From contig CAZHDB010000053.1 of NCBI GenBank assembly GCA_964531225.1, positions 1 to 5,911 on the forward strand: a DNA stretch of 5,911 bases, in the 5' to 3' direction. The position numbers and the translations under genes are program-made. Origin of the DNA: CAZHDB01 sp964531225. Its GTDB lineage: Archaea > Thermoproteota > Thermoprotei_A > Sulfolobales > Desulfurococcaceae. The notes under the pieces are model-generated. The model was not told where the DNA came from. It saw only the letters and a program-made list of their open reading frames with translations, and searched no databases. Every line of letters starts with the position of its first letter. Position 1 is the stretch's first letter. Below, in pieces: positions 1 to 4,978 of this stretch.

Positions 1-25
1 CTTTCTATTCTCTTTAGAGATCTAC
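1..25 (-). CRISPR. Leader-proximal CRISPR repeat (array continues beyond the left edge)
   Basis: Read on the minus strand this segment starts GTAGATCTCT and ends GAATAGAAAG. The GAAAG end with a preceding A/T-rich octamer is the typical 3' end of crenarchaeal type I-A repeats and becomes the 8-nt crRNA 5' handle. It also has a short internal TCTC/GAGA dyad. From memory, it resembles the 24-25 nt Sulfolobus repeats, whose reverse complement begins CTTTCAATTCT. Only one copy is visible and no spacer, so the repeat unit cannot be proven from this window; the call rests on similarity and on lying beside a leader-like region and csa3. The outer boundary (24 or 25 nt) is uncertain. The orientation means spacers lie to the left of base 1. 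Confidence 0.8.
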
Positions 26-202
26 ACTTTATTGTGTATTTATAGGGATTTTTAAATTTATCTTAAAAGGGGATCTTTGTATTAATTGGAACATTCGATC
101 TAATTTATTGTTTATATTTATTGGTGTTCTTATTGTTTTATTTTTAGTTTTAATTGTTTACTGAAGATCATGGATGAGTCTTGTTTTTGGTTGTTCTGAT
201 GT
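26..202 (-). promoter_or_regulatory. CRISPR leader with candidate array promoter
   Basis: This gene-free stretch lies between the csa3a stop codon and the first repeat. It is very AT-rich and strongly skewed: the minus strand is rich in A and poor in G, especially at 101-165. This is the position and composition expected of a leader, which both drives the pre-crRNA and directs spacer integration. Two TATA-like elements face the array on the minus strand. One is an AAATTTAAAAA-type box at about 50-60, which would start transcription near base 30. The other is TATAAATA at 37-44, which would start inside the repeat. The word GATCT recurs at 19-23, 72-76 and 97-101. No intrinsic terminator is evident between csa3a and the array. 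Confidence 0.65.
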
Positions 203-904
203 TTATGCTATTGTTTTTGCTATTGTTGTTAGTTTATATATGAATGTTCTTCCTCTTTTCTCGTATTCTAGTAGCTCTTTTCTTATTAGTTGGCTGATCT
301 TTTTTGTTATTGTTTTTGTTGATAGTTTTATTCCTTTTAGTTCGAGGTATCTTTTGATTTGTTTTGTTCTTTGGTATTTGTTTGCTATTGCTTCTAGGAT
401 GTATAGTTGTATATTGTCTACATCTGCTAGCCTAGTTTTTACTGGTACTTCTATAATTCTTTCTTCAAGAATGGGATAGTGTTTTAATACTAATGGTGAT
501 TCTTCAAGTAATAACATTAGTTTTTCAACATGTACGTTATGTAATGGTTTCCTTGTATATATAGCGTGAGCTGTTAGGAAGAGGAGAATGGACAGCCATC
601 TAAAACCGCCTACCGCTAGGAAATATGTTTTACATGGAGAATATGATTCAATGAGTCTTCGTAGCTGACGTACATTTTCTGCAAACCCATTACGTGGATC
701 AAGTATTGTCTTAATTATTTCGATATTCTGTATAAGGCCTCGTATGTATTCTTCTATCTCCTCAACTACTTTTACAGCACGGCCGTGGAAAGGCTCGCTA
801 TTAACAATTATAACGATATCTCCTTCTCCTAATCCAGTTCTTAGTATTGCCTGTAGAGGCATTTTCTTTGTAAAACCAGTTGATACAACTACTACTCTTC
901 TCAA
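203..904 (-). CDS. csa3: Csa3 CARF-wHTH transcriptional regulator, adaptation-module copy (Csa3a-like)
   Basis: This predicted regulator has 233 residues. The N-terminal CARF (Rossmann-like) domain spans about 1-125, with a VVVVSTGF first strand and the GG-F-R signature at residues 99-102. In this family that loop lines the dimer pocket that can bind cyclic oligoadenylate. A C-terminal winged helix-turn-helix follows at about 160-225, very rich in Lys and Ile. The start is TTG at 902-904: a GGTG Shine-Dalgarno (913-916, minus) lies 8 nt upstream, and the frame is closed by a stop further up with no other start. The gene diverges from csa1-cas1-cas2-cas4 and is codirectional with the CRISPR leader behind it. 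In Sulfolobus, Csa3a activates the adaptation genes; the same role here is inferred from gene order. The tail half is more AT-rich and A-skewed than the CARF half. Confidence 0.88.
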   Translation of the reverse strand: MRRVVVVSTGFTKKMPLQAILRTGLGEGDIVIIVNSEPFHGRAVKVVEEIEEYIRGLIQNIEIIKTILDPRNGFAENVRQLRRLIESYSPCKTYFLAVGGFRWLSILLFLTAHAIYTRKPLHNVHVEKLMLLLEESPLVLKHYPILEERIIEVPVKTRLADVDNIQLYILEAIANKYQRTKQIKRYLELKGIKLSTKTITKKISQLIRKELLEYEKRGRTFIYKLTTIAKTIA

Positions 905-912
905 ACTATAGA

Positions 913-917
913 CACCT
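913..917 (-). promoter_or_regulatory. Shine-Dalgarno site of csa3a
   Basis: The minus strand reads AGGTG, 8 nt before the TTG start codon. The same GGTG-8 nt arrangement precedes csa3b. It supports TTG at 904 as the start rather than an internal methionine at codon 15. Confidence 0.6.
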
Positions 918-940
918 ATTAGTTATGTTTTCCCGATCCA

Positions 941-948
941 ATATATAA
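941..948 (-). promoter_or_regulatory. Candidate TATA box of csa3a
   Basis: TTATATAT on the minus strand is centred about 26 nt before a predicted transcription start near 919. That start would leave a short leader of about 15 nt containing the GGTG ribosome site. The box is assigned by spacing and base composition only. Confidence 0.5.
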
Positions 949-956
949 CTCCATTC

Positions 957-976
957 ATTGTAGAAGTGTCTACAAT
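957..976. promoter_or_regulatory. Perfect inverted repeat in the csa3a-csa1 divergent promoter (candidate Csa3 operator)
   Basis: ATTGTAGA and TCTACAAT are exact 8-bp arms around a 4-bp AGTG spacer. The dyad lies between the csa3a TATA box (941-948) and the candidate csa1 TATA box (985-992), about 8 bp upstream of the latter. That is an activator-like position for the adaptation operon. A further GTAGAA half-site (981-986) repeats the left-arm sequence GTAGAA (960-965) 21 bp away, two helical turns. A TAGACAC half-site (909-915) faces GTGTCTA (966-972). Csa3a binding to the csa1 promoter is known in Sulfolobus; the assignment here is inference. Confidence 0.6.
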
Positions 977-984
977 ACAAGTAG

Positions 985-992
985 AAATAAAG
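985..992 (+). promoter_or_regulatory. Candidate TATA box of the csa1-cas1-cas2-cas4 operon
   Basis: AAATAAAG is centred about 26 nt upstream of the csa1 ATG at 1015. It would give a leaderless or nearly leaderless transcript, which fits the absence of a Shine-Dalgarno site before csa1. A second AT-rich element (CATAAATAT, near 998-1006) is too close to 1015 but could serve the in-frame ATG at 1024. Confidence 0.4.
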
Positions 993-1014
993 ATCATGCA
1001 TAAATATTACTTGG

Positions 1015-1833
1015 ATGAGAGCGATGCTACCTAGATGGGTTTGGGACTATATTAGGACAATGAATAATGGTGTACATGGACATTATTATGAGATTAGAGG
1101 CTGGATTACAGATGTTATAAGTCAGAGATACCCATTTAAACCAAGTATATCAGATATTGTATCTCCATGTCCTACAAAACGTGATGTATGGCTACGTAGA
1201 GTTCATGGGACAAGAATAGATCATGGGACATTAGCTATTGGTAGAATTATACACAGAGTTTTCATGGAGGGCTTTAAACATGGTTATAGAGGATTAGATA
1301 TTGAACGAGTATATGGCTTTAAGAATAGATTTTTACGCAATGAGTTACGTTCATGCAATGGTCTATTGAATTATAAGACTCTATCAAAAGTTTTCGATCA
1401 TGGATATATGCATGGCTATATTGCCTATATAGAGTCTATACCTATATCTGTAGAGCCATCAATACCTGGTTCATTAATAGGTTTATCAGATATAATAAAA
1501 CCAGATTTCATGACAGGCTTTATACCAATAGAACTTACAACAAGTACTGATCGAGTATACCTAGATCTTAAAACTATAGGTTTAACAGGCTATGCATTAG
1601 CCATTGAAGCATGGACAGGTAATCCTGTCGATTATGGTGTTCTTATACAGATCCGTTTAAGGAATTGCGATGTTAACTATAGAGTTATTAGAATAGGTGA
1701 TAGTCTTAGGAAGAAATTCATTGAGTTAAGAGACAATATTGCTAGGATGATAAGTCTAGGAGAAGAACCGGAGAAGCCATCTAAATGTCCAGAGTATTGT
1801 CCTTATTATGAAGTGTGTGGTGCGGGATTATGA
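1015..1833 (+). CDS. csa1: Csa1, Cas4-like RecB-family iron-sulfur nuclease of the type I-A adaptation complex
   Basis: This 272-residue protein matches the Csa1 family (Cas4 superfamily, PD-(D/E)XK nuclease with an Fe-S cluster). Visible landmarks, in order: a single cysteine C52 in SPCPTKRDVW; motif I GRIIH with H80; motif II GLSD with D159; motif III PIEL with E173; the typical TGYALAIEA...PVDYGVL segment (191-210); and the C-terminal cysteines C258, C262 and C268. C52 plus the three late cysteines are the expected [4Fe-4S] ligands. The lysine that usually follows the motif III glutamate by two residues is a threonine (T175), with K186 a possible substitute. Csa1 works with Cas1, Cas2 and Cas4 in spacer acquisition. 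The first ATG (1015) is used; ATG 1024 is an alternative. The gene overlaps cas1 by 4 bp (ATGA). Confidence 0.9.
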   Translation: MRAMLPRWVWDYIRTMNNGVHGHYYEIRGWITDVISQRYPFKPSISDIVSPCPTKRDVWLRRVHGTRIDHGTLAIGRIIHRVFMEGFKHGYRGLDIERVYGFKNRFLRNELRSCNGLLNYKTLSKVFDHGYMHGYIAYIESIPISVEPSIPGSLIGLSDIIKPDFMTGFIPIELTTSTDRVYLDLKTIGLTGYALAIEAWTGNPVDYGVLIQIRLRNCDVNYRVIRIGDSLRKKFIELRDNIARMISLGEEPEKPSKCPEYCPYYEVCGAGL

Positions 1834-2813
1834 AAATATTGTATGTGACTAAGCCAGGCTCCAAGATCCATGTTCATAAGGGAACAGTTTATTTAAAGTG
1901 TAATGGAGAGGAATTTGTTATAACACCTGATTATAATCAGTTGATTATAGCTTCATCGGGTGTAGGTATTACTTCGAAGGCTATACGTAGACTAGCCTAC
2001 ATGGGTATAGATGTAGTCTTCATCGATCCATATGGTACGCCTATAGCAAGAATATACCCGCCATTTATCAATAAAACTGTTAATACAAGGGTTATGCAGT
2101 ACAGGTTTATTGTAGTTGAGGAAAGAGGTTTAGAGGTTGCTAGGGAGATCATATATTGTAAGCTCTATAATCAAGCTTCTCTTTTAAAGTATTTAGCTAA
2201 GGTATATCGTGAACCAGTGTATCGTGACATCGGTTATGAGGTTGAAGCTATTGCTGACGAGCTATACAGTATTCCATTTAATGAACTCAGTGAAGAAAAG
2301 ATCATGGCTTATGAAAGCTACGGTGCTAGGCAGTACTGGGGTGCTGTAGCATCTATAGTACCTGATCATCTTGGCTTCAATGGACGCGATCCTGACTCAA
2401 GCGATCCATTTAATATGGCGTTAAACTATGGCTATGGAATACTATATAGTATTGTAGAGAAATCACTATTACTAGCCGGCCTTGATCCATACCTAGGATT
2501 TCTACATACCTTGAAAAGCGGAAAACCATCCTTGACGCTAGATTTTATAGAGATGTTTAGACAAGCATGTGTTGATAAGCCTCTAATCATTAATGCCAAG
2601 AGTATTGATTTTGAATTAGTAGCTGGCAAGCTATCTTATGAGACACGTAGATCTATAGCAAAACACGTACTTGATCAACTTAATAGGAAACACTATTACT
2701 ACAAGATTGGTAAGAAGATCGAGCTTTCAAAGATTATATTGAGTGAGGCATGGGATCTAGCTAAGACTCTTAGGATGAAGACAATGTATAGAGGATTTAA
2801 GGTGATGTACTAA
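1830..2813 (+). CDS. cas1: Cas1 CRISPR integrase
   Basis: Cas1 is the metal-dependent integrase that, with Cas2, inserts new spacers at the leader-repeat junction. The 327-residue product has the N-terminal beta domain (about 1-85, ending in FIDPYGTPIARIYP) and the all-alpha catalytic domain. The metal ligands are recognisable: E162 in AYESYGARQYWG, H226 in LGFLHTLKSG, and D238/E241 in PSLTLDFIEMFR. I place the start at ATG 1830, not at the in-frame GTG 1815. It forms an ATGA overlap with the csa1 stop, has GGTG at 1819-1822 with 7 nt spacing, and yields the usual N-terminus MKILYV followed by a beta strand. The length is normal and all catalytic residues are intact, so the integrase should be active. 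The cas1 stop codon directly abuts the cas2 ATG. Confidence 0.96.
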   Translation: MKILYVTKPGSKIHVHKGTVYLKCNGEEFVITPDYNQLIIASSGVGITSKAIRRLAYMGIDVVFIDPYGTPIARIYPPFINKTVNTRVMQYRFIVVEERGLEVAREIIYCKLYNQASLLKYLAKVYREPVYRDIGYEVEAIADELYSIPFNELSEEKIMAYESYGARQYWGAVASIVPDHLGFNGRDPDSSDPFNMALNYGYGILYSIVEKSLLLAGLDPYLGFLHTLKSGKPSLTLDFIEMFRQACVDKPLIINAKSIDFELVAGKLSYETRRSIAKHVLDQLNRKHYYYKIGKKIELSKIILSEAWDLAKTLRMKTMYRGFKVMY

Positions 2814-3101
2814 ATGACTTTTGTCATAGTCTCCTATGATATTAGTGATGACCGTAATAGATTGTGGATTTCTGAGAAACTTAAGGCCCACGGCCTCGTC
2901 CGTATACAGCGTAGTGTATTCATTGGGCGAGGAGGCTATTATAGAGCTAAAGAGATCTATAGAGGAACCCATAGATTCATAGATCTTGATAGCGATAGCG
3001 TATTCATAATAGTCGTACCAGGTAACTCAATTACTAGAGCACTTATACATGGGAAATTACTAGCCGATCCACTTGCTAGATCAAAATATATGGTGATGTA
3101 G
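2814..3101 (+). CDS. cas2: Cas2, structural partner of Cas1 in spacer integration
   Basis: This 95-residue protein has a ferredoxin-like fold. The first strand FVIVSYDISDD carries the conserved Asp9. The RIQRSVFIG strand (about 30-38) and a C-terminal strand VFIIVVPG (about 63-70) complete the family pattern. Cas2 dimers bridge two Cas1 dimers; nuclease activity is reported for some members but is not needed for integration. The ATG follows the cas1 stop with no gap and is preceded by an excellent ribosome site, GGTGAT at 2801-2806, with 9 nt between GGTG and the ATG. The gene ends in a second copy of the same GGTGATGTA string (3092-3100), which appears to serve cas4. The length is typical and no lesion is seen. 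Confidence 0.95.
   Translation: MTFVIVSYDISDDRNRLWISEKLKAHGLVRIQRSVFIGRGGYYRAKEIYRGTHRFIDLDSDSVFIIVVPGNSITRALIHGKLLADPLARSKYMVM
3092..3097 (+). promoter_or_regulatory. Shine-Dalgarno site of cas4, pointing to an ATA start
   Basis: GGTGAT lies inside the last codons of cas2. The spacing from GGTG to ATA at 3104 is 8 nt, equal or close to that of the other genes here (csa3a 8, csa3b 8, cas1 7, cas2 9). The identical string GGTGATGTA occurs at the end of cas1 before the cas2 ATG. Confidence 0.65.
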
Positions 3102-3103
3102 CC

Positions 3104-3672
3104 ATAAATAAGAAATACATACCTATAGTATTTGTTAAAGAATATGCTTACTGTCCAAGAATATTCTACTACAAATACTTCATGTACATGGAGCCAATAA
3201 CGGAGTCCATGTCTTACTCAAAATATACTTACCAAGAACTATATAGTTTTATTCGAGAATATGGAATAGATGGAGAGCTCTATTTAGAATATCCCGTATA
3301 TAGTAGGAAACTCTGTATTTCCGGACATGTAGATGCTATCGTGTTACATAGTGGTAAGACCTATAGTTTGATCGAGGTTAAAAACAGTATTTCAAGGAAG
3401 AAGCTTGAAACAAGTCATAGGCATTTTAAGATACAGCTTATAGCCTATATGATTGCTTGTGAAGAAACACTTGGTTATAGGACAAAGTCTACTTACATAC
3501 TATCCCTAGATAATAGGAAACTTATAGATGTAAGAATAAGGCCTTGGGAGATCATTGAGACGGTAGATATAGTGAGGAGACTAAAAGAGACTATAGTAAG
3601 TAACGATATGCCTAATGGGACAAGTGATAAATGGAAGTGTATGACATGTCATTACCGGAAGATATGCTACTA
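3104..3672 (+). CDS. cas4: Cas4 Fe-S exonuclease, probable ATA start, 3' end at the scaffold gap
   Basis: Cas4 trims and PAM-selects prespacers for Cas1-Cas2. Read from 3104 the protein begins (M)NKKYIPIVFVKEYAYCPRIF, the classic Cas4 opening with C17. Motif II is GHVD (D77), motif III is IEVK (E91, K93), QLIAY follows (Q111, Y115), and the C-terminal cysteines are C179, C182 and C188. C17 and these three are the four Fe-S ligands. The first ATG (3182) would remove C17 and the conserved helix. Between the upstream in-frame stop (3077-3079) and 3182 there is no ATG, GTG or TTG. ATA 3104, 8 nt after GGTGAT, is the best start. Codon 3671-3673 reads TAn at the gap edge, so it is a stop or a tyrosine; 189 residues is a normal length and a stop is likely. 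I see no motif I histidine: the aligned stretch is SYSKYTY. Confidence 0.88.
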
Positions 3673-3772
3673 NNNNNNNNNNNNNNNNNNNNNNNNNNNN
3701 NNNNNNNNNNNNNNNNNNNNNNNNNNNNNNNNNNNNNNNNNNNNNNNNNNNNNNNNNNNNNNNNNNNNNNNN
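3673..3772. other. Assembly gap of 100 N
   Basis: Exactly 100 unknown bases suggest a scaffolding placeholder rather than a measured distance. The gap falls between the end of cas4 (plus) and the 3' part of the HEPN gene (minus). It must hide at least the HEPN C-terminus and may hide one or more further genes, such as an MNT nucleotidyltransferase partner. Confidence 0.98.
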
Positions 3773-4114
3773 TATAGCCCTCCTTGCATCCTCTTGTGTA
3801 TAATAATCCATAGGTGCGCCTTCTGGATGAAAATTGGGATAGCGAGTCGGTATATAGTGTCGGTCTAGTTCTTTAGCCCTGTTAATAAGGTTCTCAGGAG
3901 GCTTATAGTTATTTGGAAGATGCATAAGCATGCGGGAAATAGAGTGTCCCCATACTTCTACACCAATTTTCTGATACAGGGCTTTAACGGCTTTTTCAGC
4001 GGCTTGATGTGCAGCAAAACAAGCCCATTCATAGTCTCCAAATTCTAGAGATTTCCTTGCATGTTCAAGATCCCTTAAAGCCTGTCTAAGCCAGTCATGT
4101 GCACGTGAAACCAT
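3773..4114 (-). CDS. HEPN-domain protein, C-terminus lost in the assembly gap
   Basis: The visible 114 residues match the small archaeal HEPN family (PF05168 type). They show an amphipathic first helix (HDWLRQALRDLEHARKSL), then the diagnostic YEWACFAAHQAAEKAVKALY helix (28-47), then HSISRMLMHLP, and the conserved LDRHYIPTRYPNF...YYTQEDARRAI region (83-114). R91-x4-H96 has the spacing of the RX4-6H catalytic motif of HEPN ribonucleases, but whether it is that motif is unproven. Family members usually pair with a minimal nucleotidyltransferase (MNT) as a toxin-antitoxin or AMPylation module. No partner is visible and it could lie in the gap. The start is ATG 4114, with GGTG at 4121-4124 and 6 nt spacing; the in-frame GTG at 4123 is part of that ribosome site. 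The gene follows csa3b on the same strand after 82 bp. Confidence 0.82.
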
Positions 4115-4160
4115 TATATACACCTATAATTAACATCATAAAATATATTCTCGGAGGAGC

Positions 4161-4170
4161 CTTATAAATA
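4161..4170 (-). promoter_or_regulatory. Candidate TATA box of the HEPN gene
   Basis: TATTTATAAG on the minus strand would place a transcription start near 4139, leaving a leader of about 24 nt that contains the GGTG site. A second AT-rich element, AATATATTTTA (4138-4148), is too close to the ribosome site. An own promoter is therefore plausible, but co-transcription with csa3b cannot be excluded. Confidence 0.35.
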
Positions 4171-4196
4171 GGGGATACTTCCATAGATCATGGTAT

Positions 4197-4853
4197 TTAT
4201 TTTTCGACATAAATCCTAGTAAGTTCTGTTGCCCGGACCATAATAGGTCTACCTGAAAGCTCTACGAGACCTAGTTCCGCTAATTTAGCTACTTGCCTCC
4301 TAATAGTAGTCCTATCCTTACCCGTATAACCCGCTATATCTTCTATAGAAACCTCTCCTCTCTCATAAACAATCTTAAGAATATCCTTCAATACTCCAGG
4401 ATTCCACGTCTCAACTAGGCCGAGTAATTTAAGAGGTATTTCAACAGAACAACTACCATCTTCAAGATCAATCCTTATAATATTGATTTTACCCTTTACC
4501 TCTTCAGGGAGAAATAGTATAGCTGTATACAGCGATAATACAAGCACTCTCATACCTCCCGACAAAACTATTATAATAGATTCCATAGAATGTGCATGTT
4601 TAATCAACATTTCCTTGATTCGGGAAACGTTTTCTATGAAATCACATGGATTCTCAATACTTAATAAATAAACCTTTACATCACCAACCATATCAGCAAC
4701 TTTCTTTATAGACTCATAAGCTCTCTTAACCTTATCGATAATAGGACCAGTAATAACAATAATGTGATCACCGGGTTCTAAACCATAAGTTAATACTGCA
4801 CGAATAGCCCACTTCTCCTCAAAACCAAGAGTTGATACTACAAGCTTAGCCAT
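4197..4853 (-). CDS. csa3: Csa3 CARF-wHTH transcriptional regulator, interference-module copy (Csa3b-like)
   Basis: This second Csa3 paralogue has 218 residues. The CARF domain (about 1-130) opens with AKLVVSTLGF and carries the canonical LSGGMRVL motif at 97-104 (GGMR 99-102, the same position as in the other copy). A winged helix-turn-helix follows (about 152-210), with EVSIEDIAGYTGKDRTTIRRQV as its DNA-reading part. I choose ATG 4853 because GGTG (4862-4865) lies 8 nt upstream; the TTG at 4859, two codons earlier, is less likely. The gene diverges from csa5-csa2, so by analogy with Sulfolobus Csa3b it probably controls the Cascade operon. CARF domains can bind cyclic oligoadenylate, but no type III synthase is visible here. 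It shares architecture and motif positions with the first Csa3 but has a much more regular, less Lys-rich HTH. Confidence 0.9.
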   Translation of the reverse strand: MAKLVVSTLGFEEKWAIRAVLTYGLEPGDHIIVITGPIIDKVKRAYESIKKVADMVGDVKVYLLSIENPCDFIENVSRIKEMLIKHAHSMESIIIVLSGGMRVLVLSLYTAILFLPEEVKGKINIIRIDLEDGSCSVEIPLKLLGLVETWNPGVLKDILKIVYERGEVSIEDIAGYTGKDRTTIRRQVAKLAELGLVELSGRPIMVRATELTRIYVEK

Positions 4854-4866
4854 GACCAAGACACCA

Positions 4867-4885
4867 AGTGTATAGTATATGCACT
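4867..4885. promoter_or_regulatory. Imperfect dyad upstream of csa3b (candidate autoregulatory operator)
   Basis: AGTGTATAGTATATGCACT pairs at 7 of 9 positions around its centre. It covers the predicted csa3b transcription start and lies just behind the TATA-like element at 4891-4898. A protein bound here would block csa3b. The function is inferred from position only. Confidence 0.35.
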
Positions 4886-4890
4886 AGCCC

Positions 4891-4898
4891 TTAATAAA
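4891..4898 (-). promoter_or_regulatory. Candidate TATA box of csa3b
   Basis: TTTATTAA on the minus strand predicts a start near 4868, giving a leader of about 15 nt that carries the GGTG site. This mirrors the layout at csa3a. Confidence 0.4.
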
Positions 4899-4906
4899 TC
4901 CATCAC

Positions 4907-4927
4907 AAATGCATAAGAAATACATTT
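4907..4927. promoter_or_regulatory. Imperfect inverted repeat between csa3b and csa5
   Basis: Arms AAATGCAT and ATACATTT match at 7 of 8 pairs around a 5-bp spacer (AAGAA). The site lies upstream of the csa5 TATA-like element, like the perfect dyad upstream of csa1, but shares no clear sequence with it. The core ATGCAT recurs at 4951-4956 inside the 10-bp palindrome TAATGCATTA (4949-4958). Confidence 0.35.
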
Positions 4928-4936
4928 TAGGTAAAG

Positions 4937-4944
4937 TTTATATT
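4937..4944 (+). promoter_or_regulatory. Candidate TATA box of the csa5-csa2 operon
   Basis: TTTATATT predicts a start near 4967, about 12 nt before the csa5 ATG. A second TATA-like run (TTATATATA, 4956-4964) is only 15 nt from the ATG and is probably too close. The palindrome TAATGCATTA (4949-4958) sits between the preferred box and the start site, a position suited to repression. Confidence 0.4.
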
Positions 4945-4978
4945 AAAGTAATGCATTATATATACTTAGGGATACCGT

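Noticed and set aside
174..479. 101-codon plus-strand frame encoding a very hydrophobic, membrane-like peptide
   Set aside because: It lies antisense to the HTH-coding half of csa3a, and its hydrophobicity follows from the T-rich complement of an A-rich gene. No ribosome site or family signature is present.
1815..1829. Upstream GTG start adding five residues to Cas1
   Set aside because: The added residues come from the csa1 cysteine-rich tail region. The ATG at 1830 has GGTG with 7 nt spacing and gives a normal Cas1 N-terminus.
2432..2629. 65-codon minus-strand frame inside cas1
   Set aside because: It is the antisense of the conserved catalytic region of cas1 and has no recognisable domain.
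2757..2972. 71-codon minus-strand frame across the cas1-cas2 junction
   Set aside because: It overlaps two confident genes in a tight operon and shows no protein-like features.
3773..3868. Extension of the cas4 reading frame through the gap
   Set aside because: The frame is joined only by unknown bases. The sequence right of the gap is clearly the HEPN gene on the other strand, and cas4 should end at the left gap edge.
4161..4172. TATAAATAGGGG as a plus-strand promoter
   Set aside because: It has the look of a TATA box on the plus strand, but no plus-strand gene or RNA feature follows before csa5. The minus-strand reading serves the HEPN gene better.
4483..4671. 62-codon plus-strand frame inside csa3b
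   Set aside because: It is a shadow of the CARF-coding region with no ribosome site.
4854..4859. TTG start two codons upstream for csa3b
   Set aside because: The GGTG site would be only 2 nt from TTG 4859 but is 8 nt from ATG 4853, and the latter gives the usual CARF opening.
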